The notes below the pieces were generated by a model. It worked only from the letters and a program-made list of their open reading frames with translations, did not search any database and was not told the origin of the DNA. This document shows positions 18,697-26,437 of a DNA stretch of 45,516 nucleotides, piece after piece; position 1 is the first letter of the stretch; each line of letters begins with the position of its first letter. Made by a program: the position numbers and the translations under genes. Source of the DNA: Planctomycetaceae bacterium (GTDB lineage Bacteria; Planctomycetota; Planctomycetia; Planctomycetales; Planctomycetaceae); NCBI GenBank assembly GCA_947476295.1, contig CANJQC010000034.1, forward strand, positions 1-45,516, given 5' to 3'.

Positions 18697-19386
18697 ATGG
18701 CAGTTCTTGCTTCAATCTCAAAAAGTAGTTCCGAGAGGTGGTTGCTGAATACCGGCAAGGGTGACGCGGAACGTCTCGGGCTAGGGCGTCTTTATTTCAT
18801 CAGCAAACGAATCATCGATCTGGGAATCTGCCTGACGCTGATGCCGTTCGTGTTGCCGGTTGTTGCGCTCTGTGCGATTGCTCTCTGGGTAGAAAATCCC
18901 GGGCCCATCGTCTTCACTCAGAACAGAACAGGACGGGGCGGCTATCGATTTCGGATGTATAAGTTACGTACCATGGTGACGAATGCTGAAGAGCTGAAAG
19001 AACAGCTGCGGCATTTGAACGAATTGACCTGGCCGGATTTCAAGATCAGCAACGACCCGCGAGTGACTCGTGTCGGCAGAATACTCAGAAAGACGAGCCT
19101 GGATGAGTTGCCCCAGATTTTCAACGTCATCAATGGTGACATGAGCCTTGTGGGGCCACGGCCAACGTCGTTCAGCGCAAACACTTACACTTTGTGGCAC
19201 ACCGAACGCCTTGAAGTAAAGCCCGGCATCACCGGGCTCTGGCAGGTCAGCGGTCGCAGCGATGTCGATTTCGACGACCGTCTTCGACTTGACATCGAAT
19301 ACATCCGCAAACGCAGTGTCTGGTTCGACCTGAAGCTGTTGTACCGCACAATCGCTGCAGTCGTTAAGCCAAGAGGCGCTTACTAA
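18697..19386 (+). CDS. Sugar transferase, undecaprenyl-phosphate phosphoglycosyl transferase
   Basis: 229 residues from ATG 18697. A short, membrane-re-entrant helix (about 40-65) precedes the bacterial sugar transferase domain (PF02397 type): 'NPGPIVFTQNRTGRGGYRF' (68-85), 'YKLRTM' (88-93), 'LRKTSLDELPQIFNVINGDM' (130-149, with the catalytic Asp-Glu pair), 'SLVGPRP' (150-156) and 'KPGITGLWQVSGRSD' (175-189). This is the short, monotopic form of the PglC/WcaJ family, lacking the long N-terminal membrane domain. It starts EPS synthesis by transferring a sugar-1-phosphate to undecaprenyl phosphate. It is the first gene of the rightward EPS arm. Confidence 0.95.
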   Translation: MAVLASISKSSSERWLLNTGKGDAERLGLGRLYFISKRIIDLGICLTLMPFVLPVVALCAIALWVENPGPIVFTQNRTGRGGYRFRMYKLRTMVTNAEELKEQLRHLNELTWPDFKISNDPRVTRVGRILRKTSLDELPQIFNVINGDMSLVGPRPTSFSANTYTLWHTERLEVKPGITGLWQVSGRSDVDFDDRLRLDIEYIRKRSVWFDLKLLYRTIAAVVKPRGAY

Positions 19387-19398
19387 GGAACGAAACAG

Positions 19399-19456
19399 GT
19401 GGGGCAGGTTTTCAGCCTGCCATTGAAATCACCGGCAGGTCAGAAGCCTGCACCAC
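19399..19456. repeat. REP-like imperfect inverted repeat
   Basis: Two 23-nt arms (19399-19421 and 19434-19456) pair with several wobbles around a 12-nt loop. The GCAGG/CCTGC core and the lack of coding potential suggest a dispersed intergenic palindrome, but a genome search would be needed to show it is repeated. It lies just after the sugar transferase stop. Confidence 0.5.
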
Positions 19457-19561
19457 AGAAGTTGATTCGGGGCAATTTCCAGGAGCACGTTTTCAGGGCT
19501 ATTGATGTTCCAGAGATTCTCAATCGACGCTATCTATGAACACTTAGTTTAAGACTTAGGT

Positions 19562-20431
19562 ATGAAAACTCATCGCATCTGGACAATTACCACACTTTGC
19601 TGGTTCTTTGCGCTGTTCAATGTCGAACGGATTTTCCCGCAGGTTGACATTGCTTCATTCGTCTACGGGCTGTCTACGCTGATTGGCGTGTCGATGTTGG
19701 CATCTCCTTTCCTGCGACGGCAGAGATTTGGACTCGTGGCTGCCGGCTTCGCAGTGATCTGGATCGTCGGAAAGTGCGTACTTGGCTATGCCGTTGATCT
19801 TTCCGCTCTTCCAATTGCGTTAACAGAAGTATGCGCGATGATTACTTCGCAATACCTGTGCCTGAAAGTGGCTCAGAATACAGATGAGTTTGTCCTGACC
19901 TCGACGCAAATGCTGGAAATCCTGAAGGCCACGTCCGTCCCGTTTATTCAAGTATCGGAGTTCGCACTTCTCGACGAAATTCGCCGCGCTCGAAGGCACG
20001 AACGCCCGCTGACTTTCGCGTGTCTCACACCCGGAAAAGTCACTTCAGATGCTCTGGCCGGACTGGTGAAAGAGCTGACCGACTCACTGAGCAAAGAATA
20101 CATTGTCGGAGGAATCAGCCGCATCCTGCGAATGGAGACCAAGTCGCATGACCTGGCCGTTCGTGTAGGGGATCAAATTCTGATGCTGCTGCCGGAAACC
20201 GATGCCGGTCAGGGCAAAGCGATGTGCAGACGTATTCAATCCACCGTGGCAGAGAAACTTCAGATTCCAATGACCACAGAAGTCTTCGCATTTGGTACGG
20301 ACGAACTGACGTTGTCGGGAGTGCTGGATCGAATGCGAAAACTGGAGAACCGGGCCTTCGATTCGGAAGTCTTTGAACTGCAACCGAGTAAACACGATGT
20401 GCCAAAAACAGCCACCGCAAATGCGTTCTGA
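19562..20431 (+). CDS. Membrane protein with degenerate GGDEF-like domain
   Basis: 289 residues. The N-terminal half has three or four hydrophobic segments (about 8-24, 33-48, 57-75, 82-100). A short linker leads into a domain that begins like a GGDEF domain ('FALLDEIRRARRHERPLTFA', 134-153) and ends like one ('DQILMLLPETDAGQGKAMCR'). Where the GG[D/E]EF loop should be, the sequence is RVGDQI (201-206), and the usual GTP and metal ligands are not seen, so it is probably not an active diguanylate cyclase. It may act as a scaffold or GTP sensor. It lies between the sugar transferase and the deacetylase, 5 nt before the latter, so it is almost certainly part of the EPS operon. Confidence 0.7.
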   Translation: MKTHRIWTITTLCWFFALFNVERIFPQVDIASFVYGLSTLIGVSMLASPFLRRQRFGLVAAGFAVIWIVGKCVLGYAVDLSALPIALTEVCAMITSQYLCLKVAQNTDEFVLTSTQMLEILKATSVPFIQVSEFALLDEIRRARRHERPLTFACLTPGKVTSDALAGLVKELTDSLSKEYIVGGISRILRMETKSHDLAVRVGDQILMLLPETDAGQGKAMCRRIQSTVAEKLQIPMTTEVFAFGTDELTLSGVLDRMRKLENRAFDSEVFELQPSKHDVPKTATANAF

Positions 20432-20436
20432 ATACT

Positions 20437-21465
20437 TTGAGACACGGATTTCTGCTGATGATCGCGTCAATTCTAAAAAAAATGGCTGTACAGATCTCGG
20501 ACACGCGTGCGTTCGAGATGGCTGTCGATCACGCTGAGCGTCGCAACCGGAATCGCCCCTTGTTGCGAGTGCTGGCATATCATCGCATCGACGAAACCTG
20601 CGCTGACGATCCTTATTACCCAAGCCTGATTAGTACCACTCCGTCACAATTTGCAGCTCAGATTCAATGCGTCGCAGAACGGTATCATGTTTGTTCGATG
20701 CAGGATGTCGTGGCAGCCGCGAAGAAAAAATCGACGCTGCCTGCAGAATCCGTCCTGCTGACTTTTGATGATGCCACGCGAGATTTCGCGATCCATGCGT
20801 GGCCTGTCCTGAAATCATTTGGATTGCCAGCCACTGTGTTTGTGCCCACCGCTTATCCGGACAATCACAACCTTCACTTTTGGTGGGACAGGCTTTATCG
20901 AGCCGTGCTGTGTTCACCTCAGGACACCCAAATCTCTACGCCAGCCCACGGCCGAATCTGTCTAACGTCTCCAACGCAGAGACGGCGGGTTTTTCGGCAG
21001 TTGAAAGAATACCTGAAGTCAATTCCTCACAGTGAATTTCAACACGTCATGACAGACATCACCGGGGCTGCGAATGTGGCGGACCCTGAGCACAACAATG
21101 TCCTGAGTTGGAAAGCACTTCGAGCACTTCAGGAGGACGGTGTAACCCTCGCGCCGCACACTCACAGTCACCCAATGCTGAATCGTCTGCCGCTGGATGA
21201 GATACGGCACGAAGTCCAAATGTCCTGCAAAGTATTGACTTCAGAGGTTAAAGACGTCTCGCGCACACTGGCATATCCTGCCGGTGGAGTTTCTGACGAT
21301 GCCGTGCTCGCAATGGCCAGTGAAAGGATTGATCTGGCCTTCAGCACCAAGCGAGGACTGAATGATCAGCATTTTTCCAATCCATTTCGGCTGCAGCGAA
21401 TCAACATCGGTGCCCGAACGACGCGTGGCCTGCTGAGAATGCAGTTGGCAAACTGGGGGCGATAA
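20437..21465 (+). CDS. Polysaccharide deacetylase (NodB-homology, CE4)
   Basis: 342 residues from TTG 20437; ATG 20458 is an equally good start. NodB motifs are visible: 'LAYHRID' near residue 46, motif 1 'LLTFDDATRDF' (107-117) with both Asp residues, 'GLPATVFVPT', motif 2 'LAPHTHSHPMLN' with the H-T/S-x-x-H zinc ligands, and motif 3 reduced to 'LAYPAGG' instead of R-P-P-Y-G. It probably removes N-acetyl groups from the EPS or its precursor. No signal peptide is evident, so cytoplasmic action on lipid-linked sugar is possible. It is part of the rightward EPS arm. Confidence 0.9.
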   Translation: MRHGFLLMIASILKKMAVQISDTRAFEMAVDHAERRNRNRPLLRVLAYHRIDETCADDPYYPSLISTTPSQFAAQIQCVAERYHVCSMQDVVAAAKKKSTLPAESVLLTFDDATRDFAIHAWPVLKSFGLPATVFVPTAYPDNHNLHFWWDRLYRAVLCSPQDTQISTPAHGRICLTSPTQRRRVFRQLKEYLKSIPHSEFQHVMTDITGAANVADPEHNNVLSWKALRALQEDGVTLAPHTHSHPMLNRLPLDEIRHEVQMSCKVLTSEVKDVSRTLAYPAGGVSDDAVLAMASERIDLAFSTKRGLNDQHFSNPFRLQRINIGARTTRGLLRMQLANWGR

Positions 21466-21534
21466 TCCGATTCTGCTCATTTTGACGATTATTCCGGCCG
21501 ATCTGTAAGCAAGACAATCCTTAACCGCGCAGGT

Positions 21535-23124
21535 GTGGCCAGACCGCTCATGGACCGTTCGTCGGTAAAACAGAATCCCAAGACATTCGCTCTCATTCGT
21601 CGCTCGCTTTTGGCGATGAGTGCGATGTTGTGCATATTCTGCATGGGCTGTTATGCACCAATGCATTCTCCAGGCATTGCGGCACGAACACTGCCCGATG
21701 AATTTCGCTGGCCCATTCGAACGTCTGCGGCTCCGCTGAATTACTCACAGCTGGTTGGACAGGCCCCAAGTATTTACTTGCTGGGAACCGGTGACAAGCT
21801 CCTGATCACCGCGCCCGATCTCATCGCCCAGGGGCAATCTGAACCGTTCGAGGTGCAGGTGCTGGACCATGGCGAAATCTATCTGCCGCGACTCGGGCCA
21901 GTTGTCGTCGGTGGAATGTCGATCGCCCAGGCTCAACAACAAATCAATCAGGCGCTGGCAAGCGGGCTGCTGACCAACCCTAATACCGTGATGACGTTGA
22001 AGGAAAAGGGAACCGTCAATGTCCTCGTTCTGGGAGCTGTCAAACAGCCTGGTGTACACGCCTTGCCGCGAGATGAAAACGATGTCGCTCACGCACTGGC
22101 CGCCGCACAGGGATTTTCGGAGGACGCTGGCGATGTGATTGAAATTCATCGTCGCAGCATGGCTCTTCCTTCACAGGTACTGAATGCCGCGACACAGCCG
22201 GGTCCGCAGCTTCAAGGGCTGGCGAATGCACCGGCAACTGCTTCCGGTAGAACTGGACCTCCTCTGTATCAGGCGTCTGCCGGTCATCAGCTTTCTGCGC
22301 CTCAAACAAACTTCCAGCCGCCGCAACAGACGTCGCTGGCACCTTCGACTTTTTCACCAGCTCTTCAAAACGGCGGCGGAATGCAGCCTGGCGGAGTGCC
22401 CGCGACATCGGAATCAGTTGGGGGGAACCAGCAAGACCCCACATTTCAGCTGACCGGCTATCGAAACTCCGCCTCCCGTTACTCGCTGCCAACGACACCG
22501 ATCTCGCCCCTTCAATCCAGTTTGCCACCTGGGCAGGGCCACAGCGGATACGCGGATAGCACGATGATTGGCGGACATTCTCTGGGATCTTTCGACGGCA
22601 GTGGTGAGTTTAACGGAGGCATTTGCCAGCCCCCGCCAATTCTCAGAATTCCGCTGCGAGGCGAGAACGGGATGACGAATCCGCGCGATGTGATTCTAAA
22701 CCCCGGCGATGTGCTTGTGATTCCACAAGAAACGGCCAAAGTGTTTTATGTCGTTGGGCCACTCAGCCAACGGAACAGCATTCGCTTCTCGACGAATAAC
22801 AAAGACCGCGAAATTGGCGGCGGCCTGCTGCTTCCCGATGATCGCGAAATTGATGTCGTCACGGCCGTTGCGATGGCCGGTTACATCGATCCTATCGAAT
22901 CACCAACGACGGTCACGGTGCATCGGCTCCTGCCGGACCGCAGCCCACTGCTGATCCGCGTTGATTTGCTTGCCGCTCGATGCGACCCGCAGGAAACGGT
23001 GATGGTGCAATCGGGTGACATCATCTATCTGAATCCGGATCTTTGGTGGTATAGCCGCAGAACATGGGACCGCATTATCGACCGAGCACTCGGCACGGCT
23101 ATTGGCCGCTGGTTGACGAATTGA
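21535..23124 (+). CDS. Wza-like polysaccharide export lipoprotein (OPX, SLBB)
   Basis: 529 residues from GTG 21535; ATG 21550 is an alternative. A lipoprotein-like signal ends at Cys39 ('LCIFCMGC'). The polysaccharide export domain begins at about residue 80 ('YLLGTGDKLLITAPDL') and contains 'GEIYLPRLGPVVVGGMSIAQ'; a first SLBB segment follows ('VNVLVLGAVKQPGVHALP'). Residues of about 215-375 are a Gln/Pro/Ser/Gly-rich low-complexity insert, after which a second SLBB segment resumes ('VFYVVGPLSQRNSIRF'). The C-terminus ends with 'GDIIYLNPDLWWYSRRTWDR'. OPX proteins form the outer-membrane exit pore for EPS; the long insert is unusual. It is the last gene of the rightward arm. Confidence 0.92.
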   Translation: MARPLMDRSSVKQNPKTFALIRRSLLAMSAMLCIFCMGCYAPMHSPGIAARTLPDEFRWPIRTSAAPLNYSQLVGQAPSIYLLGTGDKLLITAPDLIAQGQSEPFEVQVLDHGEIYLPRLGPVVVGGMSIAQAQQQINQALASGLLTNPNTVMTLKEKGTVNVLVLGAVKQPGVHALPRDENDVAHALAAAQGFSEDAGDVIEIHRRSMALPSQVLNAATQPGPQLQGLANAPATASGRTGPPLYQASAGHQLSAPQTNFQPPQQTSLAPSTFSPALQNGGGMQPGGVPATSESVGGNQQDPTFQLTGYRNSASRYSLPTTPISPLQSSLPPGQGHSGYADSTMIGGHSLGSFDGSGEFNGGICQPPPILRIPLRGENGMTNPRDVILNPGDVLVIPQETAKVFYVVGPLSQRNSIRFSTNNKDREIGGGLLLPDDREIDVVTAVAMAGYIDPIESPTTVTVHRLLPDRSPLLIRVDLLAARCDPQETVMVQSGDIIYLNPDLWWYSRRTWDRIIDRALGTAIGRWLTN

Positions 23125-23476
23125 CGCGTGTCTTATATTCCGCGTGATTCTGACGGAGATGTTTTGCTGTAGCCGGATTCTGACAAATCCAGCTACATGG
23201 CATTTGTGGCCGCGCGGGGTATAAATCGCCCCGAAGCATCGCGTCCCCATTCCTGCCCAGCGGCTTGCAAAGCTGCGACTCGCAGTCGCTTTGGCCCGTC
23301 TGCGTTCCTGCCATTCGCGGCGGCATGTTGCACAAATGCCACGCTGTGTTTCTGCAAAACCAGCAAAATGAGGCGACCATCGACCGCTGATGGGGTAGGG
23401 TCACTTAACGTTCACTGAAATCTTCACAGGTTGTCGGTGCAGCGTCCCCGTATTCAGCACGAGAAAGGTCTCTCCG
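23125..23476. other. Gene-free stretch with short hairpins
   Basis: 352 bp without a supported gene. It holds an inverted repeat at 23168-23197 (12-bp arms, one mismatch, 6-nt loop) and a 5-bp GC hairpin at 23215-23233. Neither has a T-run. They may be dispersed intergenic palindromes and may also protect the 3' end of the EPS mRNA. The region separates the EPS locus from the dehydrogenase/ATP-grasp cluster and probably holds the promoter of the latter. Confidence 0.5.
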
Positions 23477-24409
23477 TTGAAGCCAGCAGCGACAACAACT
23501 CATCAGACAGTTATCGGGATTCTTTCTCCCGGTGAGATGGGATCTGCGCTGGCAGAAGTGTTGCGGGATCGAGGATTTGAAGTCATCACAACTTTGACGG
23601 GGCGGAGTCCACGAAGCACGGAATACTGTGAGCGATCTGGTGTTGCTGCTCGGAAGTGCCTCGCTGACGTTGTCAGCCAGGCCGATGTGATCATCTCGAC
23701 AGTGACTCCCGACGCCGCAGTCGCTGTTGCCAGCCAGGTCAGACGAGAAGCCGCACGTCTCGACGCTTCATTAATTTACGTGGATGCGAACTCGGTATCG
23801 CCTCAAACCATCGGGCGGATCGCCGACGAATTCCAGGACAGCAATATCCAGTTTGTCGATGCAGCGATTCATGGGCTCGCTTCTCGGCTGAAGACTCAGG
23901 GTACCATTTTTGCCAGTGGCTCCGCCGCTGGCGTCGTCAGCGAGCTCTTCGGTACCGACGTTCGAGTCAGAATTCTGGGGGGCGAGCCCGGAAATGCATC
24001 ACTCATGAAAATGACGCTGGGTGGCATGTCGAAAGGAATCATCGGGCTGTTTTTGCAAAGCAGTCTACTGGCACAACACGTCGGGATGGCGGACGAATTC
24101 TGCGACGAGTTGGGCCATTACTACCCTGACGTTTTGAATTTTGTCGAACGATCGCTGCCAACGTTTGGACAGCATGCCGCACGACGTGCTGCGGAAATGC
24201 GTGAACTTGAAGCATCACTGAGCGTTGCCGGGCTGCCAACTGGGATGGCGGTGGAATTGTCCAGACTGTTTTCTGCTCTGAATGAAAGCGACATGGCAGC
24301 AGTTTGTGGACGTGGAGTTCAACCGATGTCGCTGAAAAAACTGATTGAACTCTTGTCTGAATCGCGATTGTCAGTCATTACAGATCGTTTAGCAGCGACA
24401 GTGGTTTGA
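23477..24409 (+). CDS. NAD(P)-dependent dehydrogenase, DUF1932 C-terminal domain
   Basis: 310 residues from TTG 23477, preceded by a GAAAGG ribosome-binding site. The N-terminal Rossmann fold has the dinucleotide motif 'VIGILSPGEMGSALAEVL', as in 6-phosphogluconate and 3-hydroxyisobutyrate dehydrogenases, with 'VIISTVTPDAAVAVA' and 'LIYVDANSVSPQTIGRIADE' following. The C-terminal half ('GGEPGNASLMKMTLGGMSKG') carries the conserved Lys of the family and matches DUF1932. These enzymes oxidise beta-hydroxyacids; the substrate here is unknown. It lies 6 nt before the RraA-family gene, so the pair probably acts in one pathway. Confidence 0.88.
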   Translation: MKPAATTTHQTVIGILSPGEMGSALAEVLRDRGFEVITTLTGRSPRSTEYCERSGVAARKCLADVVSQADVIISTVTPDAAVAVASQVRREAARLDASLIYVDANSVSPQTIGRIADEFQDSNIQFVDAAIHGLASRLKTQGTIFASGSAAGVVSELFGTDVRVRILGGEPGNASLMKMTLGGMSKGIIGLFLQSSLLAQHVGMADEFCDELGHYYPDVLNFVERSLPTFGQHAARRAAEMRELEASLSVAGLPTGMAVELSRLFSALNESDMAAVCGRGVQPMSLKKLIELLSESRLSVITDRLAATVV

Positions 24410-24415
24410 CCTAAA

Positions 24416-25198
24416 ATGAAAGTAAGTTCGATGGCGAAGAAACTTAGATCTGCAGAGTTAAATCCCGGTCCGGGATTCCGAATTCGACTGGACTTCGAAC
24501 GGCTCAGCGTCTCACTGATGCAGGAGTTATCACAGTTTGCAGTGCCGGACATCTCTGACTTATTGAACCGGCTTTATGCCGTTGACCCGGAAATTCGGTG
24601 CCTTTCCGGAAGATATCGTCTCTGTGGTCCCGCCTGCACTGTTAAGGTTTTTCCGGGTGATAACCTGATGGTGCACAAGGCACTGGATATCGCGAAGCCG
24701 GGTGACATCATTGTTGTTGATGGCAGTGGCTCACGAACAAACGCGCTGATTGGCGACATCATCTGTACAAAAGCCCGTCATCGCGGCATTCAGGGCTTTG
24801 TAATCGATGGACTGATCCGCGACCTGCCGGCAATTGAAGAACTTGGCTACCCGGTGTTTGCACGTGGTACGACGGCCATCGGCCCTTTGCATCGTGGACC
24901 TGGCGAAATCAACTTTCCAATTGCCTGCGGAGGTACTGTCGTCAATCCTGGCGACGTGATCATCGCTGACGACGCTGGAATGGTTGCCGTTCCCCGCGAC
25001 ATCGTGAGCACAATCGCCGACATACTCACCAGCCAGAAAGACACAAACCGGGCCTATCTATCTGCTGTGCGCCGGGGAGAATTTTCAAATGAATGGGTCG
25101 ACAATCTGCTCGCTCAGCATGACTGCCTGATTGTCGATGCCGCTCCGGAAGAGCTGTCAGCGACAATCCCGTCAGATGATGTCCTCGTCGCAGGATAA
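24416..25198 (+). CDS. RraA family protein (HMG/oxaloacetate aldolase-like)
   Basis: 260 residues from ATG 24416 (ATG 24431 also possible). The RraA fold is clear: 'VPDISDLLNRLYAVD', 'GPACTVKVFPGDNLMVHKAL', 'KPGDIIVVDGSG', 'ALIGDIICTKARHRGIQGFV', and the active-site stretch 'IDGLIRDLPAIEELGYPVFA' with the Arg-Asp pair that binds substrate and metal. 'NPGDVIIADDAGMVAVP' closes the core. Members are either class II aldolases acting on 4-hydroxy-4-methyl-2-oxoglutarate or oxaloacetate, or RNase E inhibitors; pairing with a beta-hydroxyacid dehydrogenase favours an aldolase/decarboxylase role. The family was formerly mislabelled as a menaquinone methyltransferase. Confidence 0.9.
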   Translation: MKVSSMAKKLRSAELNPGPGFRIRLDFERLSVSLMQELSQFAVPDISDLLNRLYAVDPEIRCLSGRYRLCGPACTVKVFPGDNLMVHKALDIAKPGDIIVVDGSGSRTNALIGDIICTKARHRGIQGFVIDGLIRDLPAIEELGYPVFARGTTAIGPLHRGPGEINFPIACGGTVVNPGDVIIADDAGMVAVPRDIVSTIADILTSQKDTNRAYLSAVRRGEFSNEWVDNLLAQHDCLIVDAAPEELSATIPSDDVLVAG

Positions 25199-25281
25199 TC
25201 GGCCAGTGACAGAATCTCCACGCCGTCGTGAGACAACGCGATGGACTTCGTTTCTTTAGTTCCCCTGTTTCGAACGGTCAA

Positions 25282-26406
25282 ATGACTCGTCTTCTGACAA
25301 TTCAGGCACTCGCCCACCGAGCTGTTTCCCTTTGGGGGAAGACCGGTCGACAGTCTGCTGCAGCGAAGCGTCAACAGGCGGACTTCTACAAGGTCGCGTG
25401 GCGCGAGGCAGCGGACAGTCTGGAAGCGGATCTTGAAACTCTTGATCAGGACGTGCTTGCTATTCGAAAAGGCGGCAAGTCAACACGTGTTTTTTTGAAT
25501 TACACGGAGCTGGATGACCCGGTGTCGCTGCGAATCGCCGGCAACAAACCACTCGTTCACAGGTTGCTGCGATCACAGGGGATTCCAACCCCGGCTTATC
25601 GTGAATTCACACTTAAGACTCTTACGGACGCAGGTGAGTTCCTGCAGCAGCACGGCACTTGTGTGGTCAAACCCGCCGCCGGCACCGGTGGCGGAAACGG
25701 AGTCACAACCGGTGTTCAAACGGTTCGGCAACTCCGACAGGCGTCTGTCGTCGCGGCCGGTCATAGTTCCAGCCTGATCATTGAACAGCAGATTGCTGGT
25801 GCGAACATCCGACTCTTATTTCTTGATGGCCAGCTGCTGGATGCCATTGACCGTCGCCCGCCGACCGTCACGGGAGACGGTCGCAGCAGGATCGGCCAGC
25901 TCGTTGAAAACGTGAATCAACAGCGTCTGCAGGCGGGGTTTTCAGTCGCACAGTCAGTCTTAAAGCGGGACCAGGACATGCGCCAGACGCTCGCGGCGCA
26001 GGGTCTCACGTTGACGTCCGTTCTACCGGTCAACAAGACCGTGCAGTTAAAGACTGTCATCAACGACAATACGGCAGACGACAACATTTGCGTCATCGAT
26101 TCGTTGAACACAGCGCTGATTGACGAGGCGCGTTCTGCAGCGGATGCCGTCGGCCTGCGGCTGGCGGGTGTGGATATTGTCACGCCGGACGCCTCACGCT
26201 GTCTCACTGACGCTGGCGGTGTCGTACTGGAAGTGAACTCGGCACCGGGCTTCTATTTTCACTACGCCGCGCGCAATGGCCGCACTCCGGTTGCCATTCC
26301 CGTGCTTGCTGCATGCCTGAACTGCCCAATCGATTCGGGTGTATGGAAAGTACGTGAAATTGCATCGGTGTCGCGTGACCTTTGCGAAGTGACCTCAACG
26401 CTCTAA
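25282..26406 (+). CDS. ATP-grasp ligase, cyanophycin-synthetase-like
   Basis: About 374 residues from ATG 25282; an in-frame GTG at 25228 would add 18 residues without family support. The ATP-grasp fold shows 'GNKPLVHRLLRSQGIPTPAY', the glycine-rich nucleotide loop 'VVKPAAGTGGGNGVTTGV', 'IIEQQIAGANIRLLFLDGQL', 'PPTVTGDGRSRIGQLVENVN' and the metal-binding end 'GGVVLEVNSAPGFYFHYAA'. These are the features of the ATP-grasp domain of cyanophycin synthetase and GshAB-type enzymes, but the Mur-ligase domain of CphA is missing. It should form an amide bond between a carboxylate and an amine; substrates are unknown. It is followed 31 nt later by a second ATP-grasp gene. Confidence 0.88.
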   Translation: MTRLLTIQALAHRAVSLWGKTGRQSAAAKRQQADFYKVAWREAADSLEADLETLDQDVLAIRKGGKSTRVFLNYTELDDPVSLRIAGNKPLVHRLLRSQGIPTPAYREFTLKTLTDAGEFLQQHGTCVVKPAAGTGGGNGVTTGVQTVRQLRQASVVAAGHSSSLIIEQQIAGANIRLLFLDGQLLDAIDRRPPTVTGDGRSRIGQLVENVNQQRLQAGFSVAQSVLKRDQDMRQTLAAQGLTLTSVLPVNKTVQLKTVINDNTADDNICVIDSLNTALIDEARSAADAVGLRLAGVDIVTPDASRCLTDAGGVVLEVNSAPGFYFHYAARNGRTPVAIPVLAACLNCPIDSGVWKVREIASVSRDLCEVTSTL

Positions 26407-26437
26407 ACAGGCCCGAAAAGACGACGGAACACAATTA

